Below are positions 54,114-61,517 of a DNA stretch of 64,000 nucleotides, one piece after another. The translations under genes were made by a program, and so were the position numbers. Each line of letters begins with the position of its first letter. Positions within the stretch are counted from its first letter, which is position 1. Source of the DNA: JBGTFE01 sp036403235 (GTDB taxonomy: Bacteria; Acidobacteriota; Blastocatellia; Pyrinomonadales; Pyrinomonadaceae); contig DASWRI010000086.1 of NCBI GenBank assembly GCA_036403235.1, positions 1-64,000 on the forward strand, read 5' to 3'. The notes below the pieces were generated by a model that saw only the letters and a list, made by a program, of their open reading frames with translations, was not told the DNA's origin and made no database searches.

Positions 54114-55011
54114 AGAGAAGATAGAAAAATCCGAGTTCCGGCAATACGCCGAAAAATATCGCGGCCAAATCGAAGAAGCTTTGCACGAGCATTTGCCGCT
54201 CGCGCCGCCGCATATCGAAACCGAGTTTAACGAAGCGGTTCGATACGCCTTGTTTTCGGGCGGAAAACGCCTGCGCCCGGTTCTGACTTTGCTCGGCGCG
54301 GAGCTTTTCGGCGGTCGCGCGGAAACGATTCTTCCGGCGGCGGCGGCGGTCGAATTCGTTCACACGAGCTCTCTGATTTTTGACGATTTGCCGTGTATGG
54401 ACAACGCGCCCGAGCGGCGCGGAAAAACCTCGGTTCACGAAAAATTCGGTGAAGGACTGGCGATTCTGGTCGCCATCGGTTTTCTAAACGCTTCTTACCA
54501 GCTGGTTTTCGTCAATCACAACGGCCTGCCCGAACGCGCTATGCAGGCGCACGCCGAAATCGTCGAATGCGTCGGCGCGTCGGGAATGATTGGCGGCCAG
54601 TCAATCGATTTGGCGCTGGCGAAAAGCGCCAACGCAAGCGAATATTCGGCGGAAGATTACAATTCGGAATCAATCAGAAATTTGAAAACTTCGGCTTTGA
54701 TGCGGCTCGCAATGCGCATCGGTGCTATCCTGGCCGGAGCAAATTATCTCGAGCTGGCACAGCTTTCGCGCTTTGCCGGACTGCTCGGTGACGCTTATCA
54801 GCTGTCGGACGACTTGCTTGATTTGGAAGAAGACGGCGAGATTTTCGCCGACAAAACCTTTGCCTTAAATCAGACGCTGGAAACCGCCGAATTAAAATTA
54901 AAATCGATTGTCGACCAGGCGAAACGTCTTTTAATCGAGAACTTTCCCTCGTCCGAGGCACGAACCTGTCTCATTCAACTGACGGATTATCTGGCCGAAA
55001 GAAAAGCCTAA
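54106..55011 (+). CDS. ispA: Short-chain polyprenyl diphosphate synthase
   Basis: A 301-residue all-helical trans-prenyltransferase making farnesyl or geranylgeranyl diphosphate. The first Asp-rich motif is DDLPCMDNAPERRGK (with the two-residue insertion seen in bacterial FPP synthases), the second is LSDDLLDLEED. SGGKRLRPVLTLLGAELFG and MIGGQSIDLAL are conserved. It feeds the phytoene/squalene-type synthase that starts 7 bases downstream. Confidence 0.93.
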   Translation: MIEEKIEKSEFRQYAEKYRGQIEEALHEHLPLAPPHIETEFNEAVRYALFSGGKRLRPVLTLLGAELFGGRAETILPAAAAVEFVHTSSLIFDDLPCMDNAPERRGKTSVHEKFGEGLAILVAIGFLNASYQLVFVNHNGLPERAMQAHAEIVECVGASGMIGGQSIDLALAKSANASEYSAEDYNSESIRNLKTSALMRLAMRIGAILAGANYLELAQLSRFAGLLGDAYQLSDDLLDLEEDGEIFADKTFALNQTLETAELKLKSIVDQAKRLLIENFPSSEARTCLIQLTDYLAERKA

Positions 55012-55017
55012 AATTGA

Positions 55018-55920
55018 ATGTCCGAAATCGAAAAAGCCTATAAATACTGCGAAGCCGTCACCAAAAAACACGCCAAAAGTTTTTATTTCGCCGCCGGATT
55101 TTTGCCGAGACGCAAGCAAAAGGCCGTCTACCCGATTTACGCCTTCTGCCGAAAAGTCGACGACGAAATCGACGAATCCGCCGAAGAAGACGAAAGCGAA
55201 GCAATCCGGGCGGTCGAAAATTGGAAAGCTAAATTAAAAGAAACCTACGAAAGCGATGCAAACAACCGGCAAACGATGACCGGCGACGGGCAAAACTTTG
55301 TTCTTTTAGCTTTGCAAGACCTTCTGAAAACTTACAAAATTCCGCAAAATCTGCCGCTCGAACTGATTCAGGGCGTTTTGATGGATACACGGATTAAGCG
55401 TTACGAGACATTCGAAGAGCTTTACGTTTACTGTTATCGCGTCGCTTCGACCGTCGGTCTGATGTCGTCCGAAATTCTCGGTTACGCTGACCGAAAAGCT
55501 CTCGAATACGCCGAAGCGATGGGCATCGGGATGCAGCTCACAAACATTTTGCGCGACGTCAGGGAAGACGCCGAGATGGGTAGAATTTATCTGCCGCAGG
55601 AGGATTTAAGCGAATTTAGCGTCACTGAAGAGCAGATTTTTGCCGGTGAAATGAACGAAAATTTTGCAAATCTGATGAAATTTCAAATCGCGAGAGCGAG
55701 AGATTTTTACCGGAAAGGCGAAAAGGGAATAGTTCTGCTTGAAAAGGACGCGCGTTTTACGGTTCTGCTGGCTTCGAGAATCTACGCGAAAATTTTAGAC
55801 GAGATAGAAAAACAAAATTACGACGTTTTCAAGCGCCGCGCGCATACGACCAAAATACAAAAACTGTTTTCAATGCCGCGCATCTGGCTGGAAGCGAAGA
55901 AAGTAAAAAGTGAAAAGTGA
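55018..55920 (+). CDS. Phytoene/squalene synthase family protein
   Basis: A 300-residue head-to-head prenyl synthase (CrtB/HpnD group). Metal-binding motifs are YAFCRKVDDEIDESAEE and QLTNILRDVREDAEMGRIYL. KHAKSFYFAAGFLP fits the N-terminal helix. It is coupled to the prenyl synthase gene. Whether the product is phytoene (carotenoids) or presqualene/squalene (hopanoids) cannot be decided without further pathway genes. The final codons run into AGTGAAA words. Confidence 0.9.
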   Translation: MSEIEKAYKYCEAVTKKHAKSFYFAAGFLPRRKQKAVYPIYAFCRKVDDEIDESAEEDESEAIRAVENWKAKLKETYESDANNRQTMTGDGQNFVLLALQDLLKTYKIPQNLPLELIQGVLMDTRIKRYETFEELYVYCYRVASTVGLMSSEILGYADRKALEYAEAMGIGMQLTNILRDVREDAEMGRIYLPQEDLSEFSVTEEQIFAGEMNENFANLMKFQIARARDFYRKGEKGIVLLEKDARFTVLLASRIYAKILDEIEKQNYDVFKRRAHTTKIQKLFSMPRIWLEAKKVKSEK

Positions 55921-55982
55921 AAAGTGAAAAGTTTAGGAAAATTTATTTCTTCAACTTTTCACTTTTCACTTTTAGTTTTCAC
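55903..55982. repeat. Heptamer-word hairpin (GTGAAAA family)
   Basis: gtgaaaa repeated three times, starting inside the last codons of the phytoene/squalene synthase gene, then tcaacttttcacttttcact and tttagttttcact. It lies between convergent genes. Confidence 0.85.
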
Positions 55983-55984
55983 TA

Positions 55985-56395
55985 TCAAATCATATTTCCT
56001 TTATCTTTTGAATTTTCGTCCAATTCAAAACGGTCGCGGTCGCGCTTTTCCATTTTTTCAAGCAAATCGAGCGGTTCGTTGTCCTGAAAATCGACGCCGT
56101 AAGCGTGCGCGTTTTCTTCGACGTCGGATTGGTCGGGCGTCGGCATATGTCCGGCGAAAGCTTCCGCGCCGTCGTCGTTTGCTTCTTCCCAGCTGGCGTC
56201 GATGTCGCCGCCCGAGTCAGCCGGTGAAGTCGAGTGATGCTCGTGCAGGCGCTCGATAAGTTCGTTCGGAGCCTGCGGCGCGTGGGCGATTTCTTCGTCC
56301 ATAAACTGCTGGATTTCCTCGTCCGGCGGCGGCTCTTTTTCGTAAAACTCCAAATCCTTGCCTGAAATCATATCTTTGTCCTCGTTGCTTTCCAT
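55985..56395 (-). CDS. DUF6335-like acidic protein
   Basis: A 136-residue acidic protein. TSPADSGGDIDASWEEANDD, GHMPTPDQSDVEENAHAYGV and EKMEKRDRDRFELDENSKD follow the pattern of DUF6335 proteins found in cyanobacteria and Acidobacteriota, whose function is unknown. It is probably largely disordered. It stands alone between repeat-rich gaps. Confidence 0.7.
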   Translation of the reverse strand: MESNEDKDMISGKDLEFYEKEPPPDEEIQQFMDEEIAHAPQAPNELIERLHEHHSTSPADSGGDIDASWEEANDDGAEAFAGHMPTPDQSDVEENAHAYGVDFQDNEPLDLLEKMEKRDRDRFELDENSKDKGNMI

Positions 56396-56411
56396 ACTTA
56401 AAGAATAACAA

Positions 56412-56453
56412 AATTAGGTGAGAAGTGAAAAGTGCTAATTATCTCACTTCGCG
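56412..56453. repeat. Repeat words between the DUF6335-like gene and its neighbour
   Basis: aattaggtgagaagtgaaaagtgctaatt carries its own inverted ends, and gtgagaagtg is answered by atctcacttcgc. Small hairpin, same word type as 55903-55982. Confidence 0.55.
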
Positions 56454-56456
56454 CAG

Positions 56457-56729
56457 TTAGATAAAGACGACGGTTTGCGATGAAGGAATCTCGAACCGGC
56501 GGCGACAGCGCATATTTTTGCACATTAACTGGTCATCGACGCGAACCATATAGTCGCGTGATTTTTCAAAACGCGCGCGGTCGTGCTCGTTGATGTGTCG
56601 CGGCGTCTGCTTTTTCTTGACGCGCTTGAGCCAGCGCACGTCGTATTCGGCGCGCTCGCGGCAAAAAGGGCAGACAAAACTCGCTTTTTTCGTTTCCTGT
56701 TTTTCGTCAAAAATATCGCGTTCGTGCAT
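56457..56729 (-). CDS. Small zinc-finger-like protein
   Basis: A 90-residue protein with two cysteine knuckles, C-P-F-C in ASFVCPFCRERAEYDVRW and C-x4-C in LMCKNMRCRRRFEIP, enough for one zinc site. The middle is Arg/Lys/Asp/His rich (KKKQTPRHINEHDRARFEKS). It is not recognised as a named family. A nucleic-acid or protein adaptor role would fit, but is not shown. Confidence 0.6.
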   Translation of the reverse strand: MHERDIFDEKQETKKASFVCPFCRERAEYDVRWLKRVKKKQTPRHINEHDRARFEKSRDYMVRVDDQLMCKNMRCRRRFEIPSSQTVVFI

Positions 56730-56807
56730 AAAAGTTAATATTATTATAAACCATTTGCGGAGATTCGGAAGCAGATAATTCGCAAAAAAAATCAGCGAAA
56801 AAGAGAA

Positions 56808-56859
56808 TTCACCACAGAGACACAGAGATTTTTTTATAATTGTTTTTCTCTGTGGTGAA
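56808..56859. repeat. Inverted words (CACAGAGA family)
   Basis: TTCACCACAGAGA (56808-56820) and TCTCTGTGGTGAA (56847-56859) pair perfectly. The same family occurs at 5443-5504 and 6694-6786, 50 kb away. Confidence 0.85.
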
Positions 56860-56876
56860 AATTTCCCGGCGATAAA

Positions 56877-57173
56877 CTATTTCCTTTCCGATAAATCGCG
56901 CAGAAATTTGTAGCTGTAGATGCCGGTGTCGTGCCCGTCGGAGAAGTTGAAATTCAGTGCGTAACGCCCGACGACCGCGATGCTCGAAAATGTTAAATCT
57001 TCAGGAACGCTTTCGTCTTTGAGCATTTTTTCGCCCGTCCACTCGTTGATGCACGAAGCGCACGGGCAAACGCGTCGGAGCTGCGGCGCGTTGTAAACGG
57101 TTTCCGCATCGTCCGACCATTTTATCGAAAGCTCGCGGTCGCTTTCTTCGATAATTTGGGTTGGTTCAATCAT
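56877..57173 (-). CDS. DUF971 (gamma-butyrobetaine hydroxylase-like N-terminal) protein
   Basis: A 98-residue single-domain protein. LSIKWSDDAETVYNAPQLRR followed by VCPCASCINEWTGE is the DUF971 signature, with three clustered cysteines. In some bacteria such proteins sit with Mrp/ApbC-type iron-sulfur carriers, and in eukaryotes the domain is fused to hydroxylases. HDTGIYSYKFLRDL ends the domain. The function in isolation is unknown; iron-sulfur binding is an inference. Confidence 0.85.
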   Translation of the reverse strand: MIEPTQIIEESDRELSIKWSDDAETVYNAPQLRRVCPCASCINEWTGEKMLKDESVPEDLTFSSIAVVGRYALNFNFSDGHDTGIYSYKFLRDLSERK

Positions 57174-57179
57174 AAGTTT

Positions 57180-57262
57180 GAAAAGCCAGAGGTGAGAGGT
57201 TGGTAAAGAATTTTCTTTGTTTTCACTAGCCTCTAATCTCTGACCCCTAATTTCCGGCCTCT
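57180..57262. repeat. Heptamer-word hairpin (GTGAGAG/CCTCTAA family)
   Basis: gccagag, gtgagag, gttggta, then the loop and cctctaa, tctctga, cccctaa, tttccgg, cctctaa. The right arm runs into the 3' end of the ytxJ-like gene. Confidence 0.75.
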
Positions 57263-57579
57263 AAATTCTTTTCCACTTCATTCGGAGTGATATTGTAATG
57301 CGAAGCGTGATAAATCACTTCGCCGTCTTTTAAGACGATGGCCTGCGGCGATTCGTGCCGGATTCCGGTTTTTTCGGCAATCGCGTTTGAAACTTCGCGC
57401 GCGTGCTGGACGACGATTATATTTACGTCGGCATCGGCGTTTGAGATTTCGTGATAAGCGCTTGCGCTAATCGGGCAGGTCAGACTGTGTTTGAAAAGCA
57501 AAACCGGCGTGTCAAAGGATTTTTGGAAAAGGTCTTCGAGTTCGTTTGAGTCGTATATCTCTTTAAATCTGGCATTCAT
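57247..57579 (-). CDS. ytxJ: YtxJ-like bacillithiol-system redox protein
   Basis: A 110-residue thioredoxin-fold monothiol protein. LLFKHSLTCPISASAYHEI contains the TCPIS active site of YtxJ, a bacilliredoxin-related protein of bacillithiol-producing bacteria. The cis-proline is in HESPQAIVLKDGEVIYHASH, also typical. It suggests that the organism uses bacillithiol or a similar low-molecular-weight thiol. The biosynthesis genes bshA, bshB and bshC are not in this window. Confidence 0.85.
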   Translation of the reverse strand: MNARFKEIYDSNELEDLFQKSFDTPVLLFKHSLTCPISASAYHEISNADADVNIIVVQHAREVSNAIAEKTGIRHESPQAIVLKDGEVIYHASHYNITPNEVEKNLEAGN

Positions 57580-57582
57580 TTT

Positions 57583-58308
57583 TCAATTATAGCTTCCCGC
57601 GCCGCGATATGCATCAGGCGGCGGAGGCTGATTGGAATTTTGTCCGGCGGGGAAAATTTTGCGGTAAGCGACGACGTTTCCGGCGATAATAATCGGAATC
57701 GTAAAATAAACGCCGACGAAACAGACTAAAAGCCCGACGATATTGAGAAGAAATCCGATGCCGAAAAGTCCGGCGACGCCGCTCAAATTTGCCCAAACGG
57801 CGCGCGCGCTCGTCTTTACCGCCTGCCACGCGGGCACTTTGCGGTCAACCAGAAGCGGAAACGCAAAAATCAGAAGAGTATGAAAGCACGTCATCAGAAC
57901 TATCGCGATAAAATCGACCGCAAAACCTCCGACGAGAAGCGATAAAAACCCGTCGCCGCTCAGATTCTGTCCGACGATGAGCGCGGCGACAAACGGAGCG
58001 TAGACAATCGCCAGCACGACGAGCGTCGGCAAAACTATGATGAGCACCAGCAAAATGCTCGCCGAAAAATACTCGAAGCCTTTGAAAAGGTCGTCGAAAC
58101 GGACTGGCTTTCCGTCGATTTTTTGAAAATAGCAGTAAAAAATCCCGCAAATCATCGCGCCGAGGACGATATAAAAACTTGCGCCGCCCATCATTGCGCC
58201 GACCAGCGTGATGCCGAAAAGAAGCCAGTATTGGTCTTTTATCAATTCCCAGCCTTCCTTAAAACATTCGACCGGATGAATTACGCCAGTTCTGAATTCT
58301 ATTTCCAT
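57583..58308 (-). CDS. Polytopic membrane protein of unknown function
   Basis: A 241-residue protein with about five to six membrane helices (for example YIVLGAMICGIFYCYF, ILLVLIIVLPTLVVLAIVY, FLLNIVGLLVCFVGVYF). AWQAVKTSARAVWANLSGVA is an amphipathic segment between helices, as in DUF-type proteins of the glycerophosphodiesterase-membrane-domain kind. The C-terminus is Pro/Gln/Asn rich. It lies 3 bases from ytxJ on the same strand, so cotranscription is likely. Confidence 0.65.
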   Translation of the reverse strand: MEIEFRTGVIHPVECFKEGWELIKDQYWLLFGITLVGAMMGGASFYIVLGAMICGIFYCYFQKIDGKPVRFDDLFKGFEYFSASILLVLIIVLPTLVVLAIVYAPFVAALIVGQNLSGDGFLSLLVGGFAVDFIAIVLMTCFHTLLIFAFPLLVDRKVPAWQAVKTSARAVWANLSGVAGLFGIGFLLNIVGLLVCFVGVYFTIPIIIAGNVVAYRKIFPAGQNSNQPPPPDAYRGAGSYN

Positions 58309-58326
58309 TATTATTTTTTAAGTGAA

Positions 58327-58384
58327 AATTAAAATATTCGGTTTTGGGTTTCGGCTTCTGGATTTTAGCCGAAAGCCGAAAACC
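58327..58384. repeat. Heptamer-word hairpin (GCCGAAA family)
   Basis: ttcggttttgggtttcggctt is followed by agccgaaagccgaaaacc. It lies directly downstream of the glycogen phosphorylase gene and may end its transcript. Confidence 0.8.
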
Positions 58385-60585
58385 TATTTTTCAGTTGAAT
58401 AAATTTTCTCGATGTAATCTTTCAGCATCCGGTCGCTCGAAAACTGCGGCGTTAAGGTAGCGAGCGCATTTTTCATGCGCCCAATCCATTCGCTTTGAAA
58501 GTTGTTTTCGTCTTTCGCGTAAAAAGCCGGAATAACTTTGGTTTCCAGAACTCGATAAAGCGATTCGGCGTCCTGCGCGTCCATCACATCTTCGTCCGCT
58601 TCGCTTAAATCGCCGATGGCGAAACCGTTTATATCGTTGTAGCCTTCAATCCACCAGCCGTCGAGAATCGATAAATTCAAACCGCCGTTCATCGCCGATT
58701 TTTGACCGCTCGTGCCCGAAGCTTCCAGCGGACGACGCGGAACGTTGAGCCAGACGTCGACGCCCTGAACGAGATAACGCGCGACTTCCTGGTCGTAATC
58801 TTCGATAAAAACGGCGCGCGCCTGCCATTCCGGATTTTCGAGACCCATCAATTTCTGCAACAGAACTTTGCCCTGATTGTCCTGCGGGTGCGCTTTTCCG
58901 GCGAAGACAAACTGCACCGGTTTTTCCTCGTCAGTTATCATTTTCAGCAGCCGCTCCAAATCAGACAAGAGCAGATTCCAGCGTTTGTAGCCCGCCACGC
59001 GGCGCGCAAATCCGATGGTCAGAACGTCAGCCGAAAAAAGCCTGGTCGTGTCTTCGTGCTCGTTGATTGTGTCGTGCAGCCCGGCTGCTTTCGAGAAAGT
59101 TTTTTGGCGCATAAACGCGATGAGCAGTTGTTTCAGCGCGAGATGCGTTTTCAGAATTTCCGCGCCGGGAATTTTTTCGACGCCCGCGCGCCATTGCGCT
59201 TCGTCCCTTAAAATCTCCGGCCAGTTTGCGCCGATGTGCTTTTCGTAAAGTTTCTGCAAGGTCGGCGCAATCCACGTCGGCGCGTGAACTCCGTTGGTGA
59301 TAAAAGTAATCGGAACTTCCGCCGCATTTTGTTTTTCGGGAAACATTTTCAGCCACAGATTTCGCGAAACTTCGCCGTGTTTTTCGCTGACGCCGTTGGC
59401 CGAGCGCGTCATCCGAATCGCGAGCGGCGTCATTCCGAACCATTCCCTTTCGTCGGCCGGATTGGTTTTTCCGAGCGCGAATAATTCTTCTTTCGAAATT
59501 TTCAGCCCCTTGATAAAGTCTTCGTCAAAGCAGCCTTCAATCTGTTCGGGCGGAAACGAATCGTTTCCGGCGGCGACGGGCGTGTGCGTCGTAAAAACGC
59601 ATTTTTCTGTGACGGCGCCGGCCGCGTCGGCAAAGCTCGCATCTTCCCGTTCGGCCAGAAATTCGCGCGCCAGCTCCAAAGTTAAAAACGCCGAATGGCC
59701 TTCGTTGAGATGATAAACCGAAGGCTCGACGCCGAGCTGCCGGAGCAGGCGAACGCCGCCGATGCCGAGGATTTTTTCCTGCACGATGCGCGTTTCGGTA
59801 TCGCCACCGTAGAGATGGCCGGTCACGAGGCGGTCGACTTCATCGTTTTCCGCGACGTTCGTGTCGAGCAGGTACAGCGAGATTCTGCCGATTTGCGCGA
59901 GCCACGCCTGCGCGTAAACCTCGCGGCCGCGCATATGAATCATCACCAGAATTCTTTCGCCCGAATCGTTCAAAACGGGAATCAGCGCCTGTTCGTTTTC
60001 AAAAACGTCCTTGTAATCTTCGACCTGCCAGCCGTCGCGCGTAAATTTCTGGCGAAAATAGCCGTAGCGATAAAACAGGCCGACGGCGACGAGCGGAACG
60101 TTCATGTCGCTCGCCGATTTCAGGTGGTCGCCCGCCAGGATGCCGAGCCCGCCCGAATAAATCGGCAGGGAATTGTGGACGCCGTATTCGGCGCAGAAAT
60201 ACGCCGCCGGATTTTCCGCCGTGATGCGTCCGAAAGAATTTGCCGTCTGCGACAGATATTCTTCAAACTCGGCGGCAAAACGCCGGAGCTTTTCGACATA
60301 ATCGGCGTCGTTCGCCTTTTGCCAGAGCCGGAAATCGCTGATTTTTTTCAGCATCAGGCGCGGATTTTGCTCGCATTTTTCCCAGAGCGATGCGTCGAGC
60401 TCGCGCCAGAGACTTGCGCCTTCCGGTCGCCATGACCAGAAATAATTCCACGAGAGCGTTTCTAAAAATTTGAGATTTTCGGGCAGTTCGCGCGTAAAGT
60501 AAAAGTCTTTTCTAAAGTTTTCGTTTTTTTCCAAACCAATTGCAGGCTGCATATCTAACACAATTTCGGATGAAATCTCCTTCAT
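58384..60585 (-). CDS. glgP: Alpha-glucan phosphorylase
   Basis: A 733-residue PLP enzyme releasing glucose-1-phosphate from glycogen or maltodextrin. The ATG at 60585 gives MKEISSEIVLDMQPAIG; a frame to 60672 would add unlikely residues. The N-terminal DUF3417 region (LSWNYFWSWRPEGASLWREL) marks the TIGR02094-type subfamily. AEYGVHNSLPIYSGGLGILA is the core start, and EASGTSGQKSAMNGGLNLSI carries the PLP-binding lysine. It lies 83 bases downstream of the macrodomain gene. Confidence 0.94.
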   Translation of the reverse strand: MKEISSEIVLDMQPAIGLEKNENFRKDFYFTRELPENLKFLETLSWNYFWSWRPEGASLWRELDASLWEKCEQNPRLMLKKISDFRLWQKANDADYVEKLRRFAAEFEEYLSQTANSFGRITAENPAAYFCAEYGVHNSLPIYSGGLGILAGDHLKSASDMNVPLVAVGLFYRYGYFRQKFTRDGWQVEDYKDVFENEQALIPVLNDSGERILVMIHMRGREVYAQAWLAQIGRISLYLLDTNVAENDEVDRLVTGHLYGGDTETRIVQEKILGIGGVRLLRQLGVEPSVYHLNEGHSAFLTLELAREFLAEREDASFADAAGAVTEKCVFTTHTPVAAGNDSFPPEQIEGCFDEDFIKGLKISKEELFALGKTNPADEREWFGMTPLAIRMTRSANGVSEKHGEVSRNLWLKMFPEKQNAAEVPITFITNGVHAPTWIAPTLQKLYEKHIGANWPEILRDEAQWRAGVEKIPGAEILKTHLALKQLLIAFMRQKTFSKAAGLHDTINEHEDTTRLFSADVLTIGFARRVAGYKRWNLLLSDLERLLKMITDEEKPVQFVFAGKAHPQDNQGKVLLQKLMGLENPEWQARAVFIEDYDQEVARYLVQGVDVWLNVPRRPLEASGTSGQKSAMNGGLNLSILDGWWIEGYNDINGFAIGDLSEADEDVMDAQDAESLYRVLETKVIPAFYAKDENNFQSEWIGRMKNALATLTPQFSSDRMLKDYIEKIYSTEK

Positions 60586-60668
60586 AAAATTCGTCGTTTT
60601 TTTTGTTTGATTATAAAAGGTATGCGACTGAAAAACTATAAACCATCGAAGGAAAACTATCAAATTCG

Positions 60669-61211
60669 TCAAAAATCCTGATGCCGCAGAAAGTTTTCGG
60701 CGTCCGTTTCGGAAAAAAAGACGAGCCGAACTTCTTTTATCCGCCCGTCAGCGTTGAGGAAATTTTTTATTGCCTGGGAAGAAATTTCCGCCGCTTCGCG
60801 TTTCGGGTAGCCGTAAGCGCCGGTTGAAATCGACGGAAAGGCAATCGACCGCAAATCGTTTTCAGCGGCCAGAGCAAGCGAATTTTGATAGCAGTCGGCT
60901 AAAAGCGCGGCTTCCGTTTCGCGGTCGCGCCCGTAAATCGGCCCGACCGTGTGAATCACGTGTTCGGCGATTAAAAGCCCGCCGTTGGTGATGACGGCTT
61001 CGCCCGCCGGAAGTCCGTCCGGATACTTTGAGCGACGAATTTCCCTGCATTCTTCGAGGATTTGCCCGCCGCCCGCGCGGTGAATCGCGCCGTCGACGCC
61101 GCCGCCGCCGAGCAAAGTCGAGTTGGCCGCATTGACGATTGCGTCAACGTTTTCTCTTGTAATATCGCCGACTTTTACGATTACCCGGTTATTTAAAAAC
61201 TCGCTTTGCAT
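60669..61211 (-). CDS. Macrodomain ADP-ribose-processing protein
   Basis: A 180-residue macrodomain protein, probably an O-acetyl-ADP-ribose deacetylase or ADP-ribosyl hydrolase (MacroD/YmdB group). VDAIVNAANSTLLGGGGVDG and AIHRAGG form the binding loop; LRSIAFPSISTGAYGYPKRE is the second conserved loop. The ATG at 61211 is the family start. Its natural substrate here is unknown. The 21-base array lies about 80 bases upstream. Confidence 0.93.
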   Translation of the reverse strand: MQSEFLNNRVIVKVGDITRENVDAIVNAANSTLLGGGGVDGAIHRAGGGQILEECREIRRSKYPDGLPAGEAVITNGGLLIAEHVIHTVGPIYGRDRETEAALLADCYQNSLALAAENDLRSIAFPSISTGAYGYPKREAAEISSQAIKNFLNADGRIKEVRLVFFSETDAENFLRHQDF

Positions 61212-61293
61212 AAGCAAATTGTAACTCAAACGGAAACTTGAAGCGTAATCTGCAAAATCAGAGGTCTATTAATCATAATTTGGCCGCTAAAAC

Positions 61294-61514
61294 CCCAAAC
61301 TTGAGGTTAAAAACCCCAAATTTGAGGTCTGTAGCCTCAAGTTTGGGGTTAGTCTACCCCAAATTTGACGTTGCTAACCTCAAGTTTGATGTTCCAGACC
61401 TCAAATTTGGGGTTCAGGACGTCAAATTTGGGGCTCAGGACGTCAAACTTGAGGCTCTGAACCTCAAATTTGGGGCTCGGAACGTCAAATTTCGGGTTTT
61501 CAACCTCAAAATAT
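61294..61514. repeat. Eleven-unit 21-base tandem array upstream of the macrodomain gene
   Basis: The conserved core C of TCAAA occurs at 61297, 61318, 61339, 61361, 61382, 61403, 61424, 61445, 61466, 61487 and 61508: spacing 21 everywhere except one step of 22. The consensus is near CTCAAATTTGGGGTTCAGGA plus C; the centre TCAAATTTGA is self-complementary. It fills the gap between the macrodomain and GGDEF-EAL genes. Confidence 0.95.
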
Positions 61515-61517
61515 CGT

